From the NCBI GenBank assembly GCA_040081715.1, contig JBEBFY010000001.1, forward strand, positions 62,001 to 126,000: 64,000 bases of DNA. Direction: 5' to 3'. The notes under the pieces are model-generated. The model saw nothing but the letters and a program-made list of their open reading frames with translations, had not been told where the DNA came from and did not search any database. Positions 7,896 through 16,378 of the stretch are shown piece by piece. Position numbers and translations under genes: made by a program. Origin of the DNA: CANKJK01 sp040081715. GTDB taxonomy: Bacteria > Acidobacteriota > Vicinamibacteria > Vicinamibacterales > UBA2999. Position 1 is the stretch's first letter. Every line of letters begins with the position of its first letter.

Positions 7896-9080
7896 ATGCC
7901 GCTTGATATCGCTGCAGTTCAGCGCGTGCTCGCCACCGAGGGCCTCGACGGCTGGCTGCTCTATGACTTCCATGGCAGCAACCCCATCGCCTCGCGTATC
8001 GCCGGGCTGACGGCCGGTGACGGCCACATGACCACCCGGCGGTGGTACTACCTGATCCCGGCTGCTGGCCAGCCGATGGGTCTCGTGCACGCCATCGAGC
8101 GCCACAACCTGGACGCCCTGCCCGGCGAGAAAACGGTGTACGCGGAACGGAATCAGCTCGAGGCGGGGCTGACGGCACTCCTCCGCGGCAGGAAGCGGGT
8201 CGCGATGGAGTACTCGCCAGGTTGCGCCATCCCGTATCTTTCCCGGGTCGACGCGGGCACGGCCGAGGCCATCCGTTCGCGCGGCATCGAGATCGTGTCG
8301 TCCGGGGATCTGGTGCAGCGCTTCGAGGCGATCTGGTCCGCCAGCCAACTGGACACGCACCAGCGCGCGTCGGCGGCGCTCTACCGCATCAAGGACCAGG
8401 CGCTGGACGCCATCCGGAAGGCCCTCGCGGACCGGACACCGGTCACGGAGTACCAGATCCAGCAGCTGATGAGCGGCTGGTTCCGCGACGAAGGTCTCGT
8501 CAGCGACTCGGAGCCCGTGGTGGCCGCGCGGGAGAACGGCGGCAACCCGCACTACATCCCCACTGCCACGCGTACCCGCACCATCGGCGCCGACGAGGTG
8601 ATCGTCCTGGACCTCTGGGGCAAGATCACGAAGCCGGGTGCGGTGTTCGCGGACATTACGTGGGTCGGCTTCTCCGGGAGCCGGGTGCCGGAAGCCGTGG
8701 CGAAAGCGTTTGGCGCCATTGTGCGCGCACGGGACGCGGGCATTGCGCTCGTGCAGGCATCGGCAGCCGATGGCCGCGACCTGCGAGGATGGGAAGTGGA
8801 CCGCGCGGCACGCACGGTCCTGGAACAGGCCGGGTTCGGCGACCGGATCCTGCACAGGACCGGTCACAGCCTCGGCGAGGAGGTGCACGGCAACGGCGTG
8901 CACCTGGACGATTTCGAGACCCACGACGATCGGCGGATCCTGCCCGGCACGGGCTTTACCGTGGAACCGGGGCTCTATTTCGAGGATTTCGGTGTGCGCA
9001 CCGAGATCAATATGTTCCGCGGCGAGCGGGATGCAACAGTCACCGGGCCGTGCCAGACTGAGGTAACGGGTTTGGCCTGA
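7896..9080 (+). CDS. M24-family metallopeptidase (Xaa-Pro dipeptidase-like)
   Basis: A 394-residue pita-bread-fold peptidase. All five dinuclear-metal ligands of M24 are visible: Asp in VIVLDLWGK, Asp in VFADITWVG, His in RTGHSLGEEVHG, Glu in GFTVEPGLYF and Glu in VRTEINMF. The N-terminal creatinase-like domain (about 1-170) includes LATEGLDGWLLYDFHGSNP. Such enzymes remove an N-terminal residue before proline from dipeptides or peptides. It is predicted cytoplasmic, since no signal peptide is visible. ATG 7896 is chosen because the domain begins right there; an upstream extension reads through the divergent promoter region. Confidence 0.92.
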   Translation: MPLDIAAVQRVLATEGLDGWLLYDFHGSNPIASRIAGLTAGDGHMTTRRWYYLIPAAGQPMGLVHAIERHNLDALPGEKTVYAERNQLEAGLTALLRGRKRVAMEYSPGCAIPYLSRVDAGTAEAIRSRGIEIVSSGDLVQRFEAIWSASQLDTHQRASAALYRIKDQALDAIRKALADRTPVTEYQIQQLMSGWFRDEGLVSDSEPVVAARENGGNPHYIPTATRTRTIGADEVIVLDLWGKITKPGAVFADITWVGFSGSRVPEAVAKAFGAIVRARDAGIALVQASAADGRDLRGWEVDRAARTVLEQAGFGDRILHRTGHSLGEEVHGNGVHLDDFETHDDRRILPGTGFTVEPGLYFEDFGVRTEINMFRGERDATVTGPCQTEVTGLA

Positions 9081-9116
9081 AGGTGGCAACGCCCGCGGGG
9101 GCTTCTGGAGGCACGA

Positions 9117-10682
9117 ATGGCGAATCGCAAGACGTCTTTCTTCTACGCACTGCTCATTGCACTGGTCTCACTGGCCGTCGGGATGGTCATCGCCTCGCGC
9201 CTCGGCATGGCGCCTGAGTCGAGCGCCCAGGGCACCACTGCGGTTCCCCCGCAGAACAGCAAGCCGATCACCGGCCCGATCGACGCCACGACCTTCCGGA
9301 CCATCGCCAAGGCGGTGAACCCGGCCGTGGTGAACATCCGCACCGAGTCGAAGCAGAAGGGCCAGGACCTGAGCGACTTCTTCGGGGGTGGCGGCGGCGG
9401 GGGCGGCGACGACCTCTTTGAACGCTTCTTCGGCGGCCCCGGCCAGCCACAGCAGCCGCAGCAGCGGCGGGGGCAGCGCCCGGAACCCAAGGAACAGATG
9501 GCGGTGGCCGCAGGCACCGGGTTCATCATCGACAAGGCGGGCTTCATCATGACGAACAACCACGTCGTGGAAGGCGCCACCAAGATCGAGGTCTACCTGG
9601 ACGGTGAGGAGGACCAGCCCTACAAGGCGAAGATTGTCGGCAGGGACCCGCTGAGCGACAGCGCCCTGATCGAGCTCATCGAGAAGCCGAACCGGGTGCT
9701 GCCCGAGGTGAAGCTGGGCGACTCCGCGCAGATGCAGCCGGGCGACTGGGTGATGGCCATCGGCAATCCCTTCGGCCTGGCACACACCGTGAGCGTCGGC
9801 GTCATCAGCGCCGTGGAGCGGCCCTTCCCTGTTGCCGACGGCCGCTTCCAGCAGGTGCTCCAGACGGATGCCGCGATCAACCCAGGCAACTCCGGCGGGC
9901 CACTGCTCAATCTCCGCGGCGAAGTCGTCGGCATGAACACGGCCATCTACAGCGACTCGCGCGCCAGTGGCAACATCGGCATCGGCTTCGCGATGCCGGT
10001 CAACGTGATCCGCGACCTGCTCCCGCAACTGCGCAGCGGCAAGGTGACGCGCGGCCGGATCGGCGTGGGCGTGAATGCCGTGCCGACCAACGCGGTGCAG
10101 GAACTGGGCCTCACGTCCAAGATGGGCGCGCTCGTCTCGACGGTAGACCGCAAGGGTCCGGCGTTCAAGGCTGGCGTGGAGCCGGGCGACGTCATCGTCG
10201 AGTTCAACGGCCGTGCGGTGAAGAACAACACGGAACTGGTGGCCATGGTGGGCGCCACCAGGCCGGGCACGACCGTGCCGTTCAAGGTAATCCGCGACAA
10301 GCAGACCAAGTCGCTCAACATCACCGTGGACGAGTTGAATGCCGAGGCCGAACCGTCCGCCGGCACCGACACCGACAGCAGCGACGAACTGACCTCGAAG
10401 GGCTTCGGCCTGACACTCGGCAACCTGACGCCGGAGATTTCGCGGCGCCTCCGGCTCGAGAACGGCGAACGCGGCGCCATCGTGACGGACGTGGAGCAGG
10501 GCAGCCCGGCCTCGCGCGGCGGACTGACACCGGGCGACATCATCACCCGCGTGAACGGGAAGGCCGTCTCCACGGCCACGCAGGCGAGCGCCGAACTGAA
10601 CGCCGTGAAGGCGGGCGGCGCAGCGCGCCTGCTGGTGCTGCGCAACGGGCAGGAAACGTTCGTCATCGTCAGCAAGGAATAG
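9117..10682 (+). CDS. htrA: HtrA/DegP-family periplasmic serine protease
   Basis: A 521-residue Do-family protease/chaperone that degrades misfolded envelope proteins. It has an N-terminal membrane anchor (FFYALLIALVSLAVGMVIAS) and a Gly-rich LA-loop region (about 85-125). The trypsin-like domain has the triad His149 (TNNHVVEG), Asp181 (LSDSALIEL) and Ser259 (NPGNSGGPL). Two PDZ domains follow (about 300-395 and 425-515). ATG 9117 has SD TGGAGG seven bases upstream. The next gene starts ten bases downstream, so it may be co-transcribed. Confidence 0.96.
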   Translation: MANRKTSFFYALLIALVSLAVGMVIASRLGMAPESSAQGTTAVPPQNSKPITGPIDATTFRTIAKAVNPAVVNIRTESKQKGQDLSDFFGGGGGGGGDDLFERFFGGPGQPQQPQQRRGQRPEPKEQMAVAAGTGFIIDKAGFIMTNNHVVEGATKIEVYLDGEEDQPYKAKIVGRDPLSDSALIELIEKPNRVLPEVKLGDSAQMQPGDWVMAIGNPFGLAHTVSVGVISAVERPFPVADGRFQQVLQTDAAINPGNSGGPLLNLRGEVVGMNTAIYSDSRASGNIGIGFAMPVNVIRDLLPQLRSGKVTRGRIGVGVNAVPTNAVQELGLTSKMGALVSTVDRKGPAFKAGVEPGDVIVEFNGRAVKNNTELVAMVGATRPGTTVPFKVIRDKQTKSLNITVDELNAEAEPSAGTDTDSSDELTSKGFGLTLGNLTPEISRRLRLENGERGAIVTDVEQGSPASRGGLTPGDIITRVNGKAVSTATQASAELNAVKAGGAARLLVLRNGQETFVIVSKE

Positions 10683-10691
10683 CGAAGAGGC

Positions 10692-11888
10692 GTGTCCGCC
10701 TCCCGGCTCATCGCCCAGAGAATCCGCGACCGTGGTCCGATCACGGTCGCGGAGTTCATGTCGATTGCGCTCTATCACCCCGAGCACGGCTACTACTCCG
10801 GGGCGGCGCACCGGACCGGCCGGTCGGGTGACTTCTTCACCAGCGTGGACGTGGGTCCCCTCTTCGGGCGCCTGCTGGCGCGTCAGTTCGCCGAGATGTG
10901 GCAGGTGCTGGAAGCCCCGGGGGGCGACATACCCCTGGAGCCCGGCATTGATCTCGTCGAGGCCGCCGCCGCCAACGGCCAGCTCGCGCACGACGTATTG
11001 AGCGCCGCTGCCGAGGAGGCACCTGGATTCCACGCCGCCGTGCGGCTGCACCTGGTGGAAGCAAGCCCGGCCGCCCGCGCTGCGCAGCCGGCGACGCTTG
11101 GTCCGCACGCCCCACGCCTTGCGTCGTCGTCCGCGAGGCTCCCCAACGACATCCACGGCATCGTCTACGCCAACGAGCTACTGGACGCCCTACCCGTGCA
11201 TGCCGTCGTCCAGACCGCGGACGGACTCGCCGAGCGGTATGTGTCGCTCGACGAGCGCAATGGAACGCCGCGCTTTATTGAACAGGCCGGCCCGCTTTCC
11301 AACGACGCCATCGGCCGGCACCTTGCGTCGCTCGGCGTGCACCTCGAACCAGGTGCCCGGGCCGAAGTGAATCTTTCGGCGCTGGCCTGGCTCACGCGCG
11401 CCTGCTCGGCCCTGCACCGCGGCTTCCTCGTGCTCATCGACTACGGCCACCCGGCCGACGTGCTCTACTCGGCCTCCCACGCCGCCGGCACACTGACGTC
11501 GTTCGTCCAGCACGTGAGCCCTGCCGACGGCCCCGCGGACAGCGCGCCGGCGTGGCTGCAGGACCCTGGCTCGCGCGACATCACGTCGCACGTGGACCTC
11601 ACGTCTGTTCAGCGCGTGGCCGAGGCCCTGGGCTGCGAAACGCTCGGCGTACTGGACCAGACCTACTTCCTGATGGCCCTGGCCGGGATGACACCATCTG
11701 AGACAGCGCAGTCCGGCATGGACCAGCCAAACGGCCTCTCACTCCCCTCGGACCCCCGGTCGCTCCGCGCCTTCAAGACCCTGATGATGCCAGGCGGCCT
11801 CGGAAGCACGATGAAGGTGATGGTCTTCGGGCGCAACGTGGGCCGGCCGCTGCTGATGGGACTCCGTGGGCCGGCTCGGCTAACCTAG
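10692..11888 (+). CDS. MidA/NDUFAF7-like SAM-dependent methyltransferase
   Basis: A 398-residue protein of the COG1565 family. The N-terminal RGPITVAEFMSIALYHPEHG and GYYSGAAHRTGRSGDFFTS are diagnostic. The SAM-binding region has DLVEAAAANGQLAHDVL, and VYANELLDALPVHAV and LVLIDYGHP follow. The mitochondrial relative NDUFAF7 methylates an arginine of a complex I subunit; bacterial substrates are mostly unknown. The GTG start at 10692 keeps the conserved N-terminus; the GAAGAGG just before it is unusually close for an SD. Confidence 0.88.
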   Translation: MSASRLIAQRIRDRGPITVAEFMSIALYHPEHGYYSGAAHRTGRSGDFFTSVDVGPLFGRLLARQFAEMWQVLEAPGGDIPLEPGIDLVEAAAANGQLAHDVLSAAAEEAPGFHAAVRLHLVEASPAARAAQPATLGPHAPRLASSSARLPNDIHGIVYANELLDALPVHAVVQTADGLAERYVSLDERNGTPRFIEQAGPLSNDAIGRHLASLGVHLEPGARAEVNLSALAWLTRACSALHRGFLVLIDYGHPADVLYSASHAAGTLTSFVQHVSPADGPADSAPAWLQDPGSRDITSHVDLTSVQRVAEALGCETLGVLDQTYFLMALAGMTPSETAQSGMDQPNGLSLPSDPRSLRAFKTLMMPGGLGSTMKVMVFGRNVGRPLLMGLRGPARLT

Positions 11889-11913
11889 GATCGCCAACAC
11901 CATCCGGACGCCC

Positions 11914-12462
11914 GTGATCGAACGCGAAGTCAAACTCCCGTATCCCGACTCCGAGTCGGCCCTGCGCGCTGTGGAAGCCATCGGTGCGGTGTTGCTGCGG
12001 CCCGCGCGCCTGCAGCGCGACACCCTGTTCGACACTCCAGACGGCCGGCTGCGTACGTCCGGGCAGGTGCTGCGCCTGCGCGACGACGGTGGCCGCGGAT
12101 ACCTGACGGTCAAGGGGCCGGTCCAGCGCGGGTCGATGAAGGTGCGCGAGGAGCAGGAAACCGCGGTGGACGACGCGCGGGTCGTCGACGCGGCCTTCCG
12201 GGCGCTTGGTCTGGCGGTGGTGTTCCGCTACGAGAAGTACCGCTCGGAGTACTCGCTGCCCGGGGTGACGCTGACCATCGACGACACACCCGTGGGCGTA
12301 TTCGTCGAACTGGAGGGCGAGGAGACCGCGATCCTGGACGCGGCGGGCGCGCTGGGACGGACGGAGGACGAGTTCATCCTCGATTCCTACCGGGGACTCT
12401 TCCTGGCACGGCAGCAGACCTTCGGGCTCCCCGGGCCGGACATGCTGTTTCCCCGCGCATGA
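11914..12462 (+). CDS. CYTH-domain protein (CyaB/thiamine-triphosphatase-like)
   Basis: A 182-residue CYTH phosphohydrolase/cyclase-fold protein. The signature ExExK appears as EREVKL at the extreme N-terminus. Alternating charged strands follow, including VLRLRDDGGRGYLTVKGP and YEKYRSEY, as expected for the triphosphate tunnel. Relatives are class IV adenylate cyclases, thiamine triphosphatases or polyphosphatases; the activity here cannot be assigned. The start codon is GTG. Its stop overlaps the ATG of the next gene by four bases (ATGA), so it is coupled to the nucleotidyltransferase. Confidence 0.88.
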   Translation: MIEREVKLPYPDSESALRAVEAIGAVLLRPARLQRDTLFDTPDGRLRTSGQVLRLRDDGGRGYLTVKGPVQRGSMKVREEQETAVDDARVVDAAFRALGLAVVFRYEKYRSEYSLPGVTLTIDDTPVGVFVELEGEETAILDAAGALGRTEDEFILDSYRGLFLARQQTFGLPGPDMLFPRA

Positions 12463-13373
12463 TTCCCGCCATTGTCCTGGCTGCGGGCCTGGCCACCCGC
12501 CTCCGGCCGCTCTCGCTTGAGGTTGCCAAGGCCGCCATGCCCGTTGCTGGTGCGTCGATCATTGAGCGCATCCTCCGGCAGCTTGCCGCCGCTGGCGTCT
12601 CGGACGCCGTGCTGAACCTGCACCACCTGGGGCACACCATCACCGCCATCACCGGTGACGGCTCGCACCTCGGTCTGCGTCTCCGCTATTCGTGGGAAAC
12701 CACGGTGCTTGGGTCCGGCGGCGGACCCTGCCGGGCACTGCGGCTCATTCCAGGACCGCGAGCGCTCGTCCTCAACGGCGACACGCTGACCGACCTGGAC
12801 ATCCCCGCACTCGTCGACGCACACACGGCCTCGGGCGCGCTGGTGACGCTGGCCGTGGTGCCGAACACCGACCCGGACACCTACGGCGGCGTGACGGCCG
12901 GTCCAGATGGCGTGTTCAAGGGGCTCGTGCCCCGCGGCAGCACGGAACCCTCGTGGCACTTCGTCGGCGTTCACGTCGTGGAGCGGACCGCCTACGACGG
13001 CATCTCGCCGGACGTGCCCAGCAACTCGATCTCCGGTGTCTACGCCGCGCTCGCGCAGCGCCTCCCCGGTTCCGTGCGTATCCAGCCGGTCACCACGTCC
13101 TTCGTCGACATCGGCACGCCCCGCGACTATCTGCGCACCTGTCTGGCCCTCGCCGCCAGTGAGGGCGGCACGACCATCGGTTCCCGCGTCGTGGTGGATC
13201 CCTCTGCCACAGTGACGGGTTCAGTGCTCTGGGATGACGTCGTGGTGGAAGCTGGTGCGCGCATCGACGGTTGCATCGTGCTGAGCGGCGTCAGCGTGCC
13301 AGCCGGCAGCGTGTGGCGTGGCGGCATCCTGCAGGCCGGGCCGAGCGGCGTAGTCCTCACGCCGCTCGTCTAA
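12459..13373 (+). CDS. MurU-like NDP-sugar nucleotidyltransferase
   Basis: A 304-residue nucleotidyltransferase. The N-terminal GT-A domain shows VLAAGLATRLRPLS, AKAAMPVAG and the metal-binding LVLNGDTLTDLD. The C-terminal 70 residues look like a left-handed beta-helix (VVVDPSATVTGSVLWDDVVV). It could make UDP-MurNAc, GDP-mannose or a similar sugar nucleotide. A MurU-like role in peptidoglycan sugar recycling is favoured because an AmgK-like sugar kinase gene follows after the islet at 13374-16378. The substrate is inferred, not seen. Confidence 0.88.
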   Translation: MIPAIVLAAGLATRLRPLSLEVAKAAMPVAGASIIERILRQLAAAGVSDAVLNLHHLGHTITAITGDGSHLGLRLRYSWETTVLGSGGGPCRALRLIPGPRALVLNGDTLTDLDIPALVDAHTASGALVTLAVVPNTDPDTYGGVTAGPDGVFKGLVPRGSTEPSWHFVGVHVVERTAYDGISPDVPSNSISGVYAALAQRLPGSVRIQPVTTSFVDIGTPRDYLRTCLALAASEGGTTIGSRVVVDPSATVTGSVLWDDVVVEAGARIDGCIVLSGVSVPAGSVWRGGILQAGPSGVVLTPLV

Positions 13374-13886
13374 GCGACGGCGGTCCAACAATCTCCCCTG
13401 GCCGAGTTGCGGTTCGCGCCGCATTTCCGCGCAGTCTCAGCGCGGCTTGTCGCGGTCAACAATCACCTGTCTGATGAACTCGCAGGCGCGGACCCTACAC
13501 TTACTTCGGCCTATCATCCGTGGTCAAAACTGGCCGCTCCCGAGTGGCTAACTGTACGTAATATACAGAGGTGCTTGGACTTGTGCGCAAGGGGCGCGGT
13601 CGTCGCGGGCACTAACAGCTAGAAGCGGGCACGGGTCAAGGCTAAAGACCGCATCCGAAGCTGCCAGTCCCACAACGGTGGCTGGCCGCGTGCACTGCGC
13701 AGGCACAGGCGCTTGCCGGTTTGTCGGCAGATGCTCCTGAGGCAAACCCGGTCGCGCCTCCTCCGCAGTCGGCCCGCCTCCAACCACTATGCAGCCGCAC
13801 CGTCCGGCAGCGGGCTGTTTTGAGCCTTAACATTAAACGCTGAGGTCTGAGTATCATCAGGCCCAACCCACCAACACGGAGCCTGA
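13374..13886. other. Intergenic start of the ParA islet, no convincing gene
   Basis: This 513-base stretch separates the MurU-like gene from the ParA-like gene and has a more mixed base composition than its left neighbour. Short open frames exist on both strands (for example 13407-13622 plus, 71 codons), but none has an SD or a recognisable product. A partial palindrome CTGTA...TACAG lies at 13552-13568. The right end holds the promoter of the ParA gene. It may contain decayed mobile sequence. Confidence 0.4.
13828..13857 (+). promoter_or_regulatory. Sigma70-type promoter of the ParA-like gene
   Basis: TTAACA (13828-13833) and TATCAT (13852-13857) are separated by 18 bp, matching the consensus at five of six and four of six positions. 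The ATG follows at 13887 with CGGAG (13876-13880) as a plausible SD. This conventional promoter with a leader differs from the leaderless-looking starts of many neighbours. Confidence 0.6.
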
Positions 13887-14945
13887 ATGTCGATCTATGC
13901 GGTCTGGAACAACAAGGGCGGCGTCGGAAAGTCTTACCTGACGTTTCAGGTCGCGTCCGAGTACGCACGGATTCATCCAGAAAAGCGGGTGCTGGTGGTA
14001 GACCTCTGTCCACAGGCAAATTCCTCATCCATGCTGCTCGGGGGAATCGTCACAGGTGAAGTTCACCTCAATCAGATCCATGCCGGGAATCCTCGACTGA
14101 CGATCGCAGGCTACGTCGAAGACCGAATCCTGAGTCCGTACGTGAATCCGAGGACCGGTGCCCGCTACGCGCTTCCCGTTCATCAACTCAATCCGCACAT
14201 TCCACAGAACTTGTTCTTGATCGTCGGCGATGAGCAACTCGAAATCCAATCCTCCCGCGTGAGTGCTGCCACAAACCCGGGGCCTCAGGATGCGTGGCGC
14301 ATTGTGCACACATGGATGAGCGATCTCATCGATGACGTAGTCACTTCATGGAATGGGGACCCTCACACGGTCTTCGTCGACTGCAACCCCAGCTTTTCCA
14401 TCTACACCGAGCTCGCGCTCTCTGCGTCGGACAGACTTATTGTTCCATTCTCGGCAGACGGTTCCTGTAAGCGTGCGGTGAGGGCAGTACTGGCTCTTGT
14501 CTATGGCATCAACAGGCAGGCCGGCCAACAACAGTCCGAGTTCTATCTGAGTTCACAGCGGTATCGGATGTCCGTTCCCGCGCTCTACATGTACGTTGGC
14601 AATCGACTCACGCAGTCGAGTCAAACATCCGCTGCGGCATTCAAGACCGTTGTCAACGAGATCGGCGAAGAAATCTTTGCGGTGTGGCAGGCGAACGCAA
14701 ATCTGTTTTCCGTTCATCCAACCGGCGCACCGGTCCCCGCGAACAAACGCGCATTCAAGGCTATGTTTCAGTACGAAGTGAATGACGCGAACACCGCCTC
14801 AGTCGTATCTGGCACTTGCGGCATTCCGATCGCTAGGCTCACAGCAGGTATGCGAAATGTCCTTGGCAAGAACGTGATGGTAAACCAGACTCAACTGGAT
14901 AAGCAGGTTCCGAATATTCGCGACTTGGCTGCCGCGATCGAGTGA
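13887..14945 (+). CDS. Orphan ParA-like P-loop ATPase
   Basis: A 352-residue ParA/MinD-superfamily ATPase. The deviant Walker A is NKGGVGKSYLTFQ at residues 9-21, with the signature Lys near its start. VLVVDLCPQANSS is the A' box and TVFVDCNPSF the Walker B-like strand. The protein is longer than a minimal ParA, and the middle (about 55-135) carries extra sequence. There is no ParB gene or parS-like repeat nearby, so it is unlikely to be a classic partition pair. It may instead position another protein or act in an accessory system with the two genes that follow. GC content looks lower than in the flanking genes, suggesting transfer. Confidence 0.85.
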   Translation: MSIYAVWNNKGGVGKSYLTFQVASEYARIHPEKRVLVVDLCPQANSSSMLLGGIVTGEVHLNQIHAGNPRLTIAGYVEDRILSPYVNPRTGARYALPVHQLNPHIPQNLFLIVGDEQLEIQSSRVSAATNPGPQDAWRIVHTWMSDLIDDVVTSWNGDPHTVFVDCNPSFSIYTELALSASDRLIVPFSADGSCKRAVRAVLALVYGINRQAGQQQSEFYLSSQRYRMSVPALYMYVGNRLTQSSQTSAAAFKTVVNEIGEEIFAVWQANANLFSVHPTGAPVPANKRAFKAMFQYEVNDANTASVVSGTCGIPIARLTAGMRNVLGKNVMVNQTQLDKQVPNIRDLAAAIE

Positions 14946-14961
14946 GCGCGGGGTGCGGAGT

Positions 14962-15204
14962 ATGGCTGTTGAGCTGTTCAGCGATGTGACTCTGACGTGC
15001 GATATCGGTGAATACGACCTGCGGGCCGGTGACATCGGGACACTCGTGGCGCGCCACGTGGTGCCTGACATCTCGGAGAATGGCTGTTCGGTCGAACGCT
15101 TCGACACAATCGGCGATACGGTGGCCGTCGTCACCCTACCGGCTAGCGCGCCGCGACTACCTACGCCAGCCGATCGCCCTGCGGTCCGCGCCTCTAGCGC
15201 GTAG
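14962..15204 (+). CDS. DUF4926-like small protein
   Basis: An 80-residue protein. The first 60 residues match the DUF4926 pattern: ELFSDVTLTCDIGEYDLRAG, then DIGTLVARHV, a variable loop, and DTVAVVTLPAS. Function is unknown; such proteins are often found in accessory regions beside toxin-like or uncharacterised genes. ATG 14962 is preferred; an in-frame GTG lies at 14953. It starts 16 bases after the ParA-like gene, so they probably form one transcript. Confidence 0.65.
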   Translation: MAVELFSDVTLTCDIGEYDLRAGDIGTLVARHVVPDISENGCSVERFDTIGDTVAVVTLPASAPRLPTPADRPAVRASSA

Positions 15205-15409
15205 GCTCCCCCCACGCTGACCACAGGCTACTGAAGACAAGGGGACCAACGAGGGCAAGCTTGACACTCATTCGGAGGACGCGGCATCAGACCTCCACGG
15301 TGGCGCGGGTGTGATCGTCTCGCTCAATGGCTGAACATCGCCACGGGTTGCGCCAACAATGCAGAGAACAATCTCAACAATCAGTAGGGCGACAAGAAGG
15401 GTCTTTCCA

Positions 15410-16048
15410 GTGACGATTGACTCACTAAATGATCTGTTCAATGCCGCTGGCGTCATCCTGGTGGGGCTGACGTTCTTCTTCGGCGCGGGCGCGTTGCTGA
15501 CAGGGCGCCAGATCAATCAACGCCAATCCGCTGAGCTCTTACGACTCGGCACTGAGCTGACCAGGGCCCAATCAGGCCTCGCCGAACAACAGGCCCGCGC
15601 AGCGAACGCCGAGGCAGAACTGGCGCGCATTCGACAGCAAGTCGTCGCGCGAAAGCTGACGGCGTCACAGCGATCGTCTCTGATTTCGCACATCGGAGGA
15701 AGGAAAGCCCAGTTTGTTGTCGTGTCTCCGCTCATGGATTCGGAAGCCGCTGATTTTGCAGACGATCTCGATGCTGCGCTACGCGAGGCAGGGGCAGAGA
15801 CATTACGCGTCAGAAACTGGATCAGTTCAGGATTCGGCGTTTCCGTCGGATGGCTTACCGGAGCCGCAGAACCTGACCTTCGGGGTATCCGCGAACTGGC
15901 CGCAACTCTCTCGGGTAGCGGCATTCCAACTCGCGAGTTGGTATTTACGGCCACCACTGCGGCGTCCATGTCTCCACATGTGCAGACGGGGCTGGCATAC
16001 CTCGTCGTCGGACCCCGAGCGCCACTCGCAAGGACAGATCCCAAGTAG
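15410..16048 (+). CDS. Single-span membrane protein with coiled coil, unknown function
   Basis: A protein of 212 residues if it starts at GTG 15410. One transmembrane helix lies near the N-terminus (AAGVILVGLTFFFGAGALLT). A coiled coil follows (about 40-85, ending ELARIRQQVVARKL). The C-terminal alpha/beta domain contains FVVVSPLMDSEAADFADDLD and AGAETLRVRNWISS. The build, with residues like EAADFADDLDAALREAGAE, resembles a common hypothetical membrane family in islands. GTG 15410 has AGAAGGG ten bases upstream; ATG 15359 would add 17 Arg/Ser/Thr-rich residues. It may work with the ParA-like ATPase at the membrane, which is speculation. Confidence 0.7.
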   Translation: MTIDSLNDLFNAAGVILVGLTFFFGAGALLTGRQINQRQSAELLRLGTELTRAQSGLAEQQARAANAEAELARIRQQVVARKLTASQRSSLISHIGGRKAQFVVVSPLMDSEAADFADDLDAALREAGAETLRVRNWISSGFGVSVGWLTGAAEPDLRGIRELAATLSGSGIPTRELVFTATTAASMSPHVQTGLAYLVVGPRAPLARTDPK

Positions 16049-16378
16049 GACGGTGCGTGCCCTCGCCGTGGAGCGGACACTGTCATTTGCTCGCTGACGG
16101 CATGAGAGTACCGTTCCCGCACCTCCAGGAGCCAGCATGGCGCCGGCGCTTCGCGATGTAGATCACGTCCATCAGCCCCCCACGCTAGAGCGTTTTTCAG
16201 AGGGCCGTAGAAACGCGATAGCCGGAGTGCCGGCTTCGGAAGCCCTACGCGCTGGACTGGAGGAGATGTCCGCCGCTCTCGTGCGTGGCGCGCGTCTTCA
16301 GCGACGGCATTAGCAGTTGGCCGATCGCGGGGTGATGCTGGACCAACTGCCGCGACATGATGGAATGGGGTAATTCGC
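16049..16378. other. Intergenic right end of the ParA islet
   Basis: There is no convincing gene in these 330 bases. AGCGACGGC at 16300-16308 repeats the nine bases at 13373-13381 directly after the MurU-like stop, so the two copies bracket the ParA islet. A 7-bp inverted repeat CAGTTGG/CCAACTG (16314-16320 and 16343-16349) lies just before the next gene and may belong to its original leader. Confidence 0.4.

Noticed and set aside
9168..11156. 662-codon minus-strand frame
   Set aside because: It is antisense to htrA and the MidA-like methyltransferase, both of which have clear family motifs. His/Arg/Gly-rich composition is typical of shadow frames in GC-rich DNA.
13407..13622. 71-codon frame in the gap before the ParA-like gene
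   Set aside because: No SD, no family resemblance and unusual composition; treated as non-coding.
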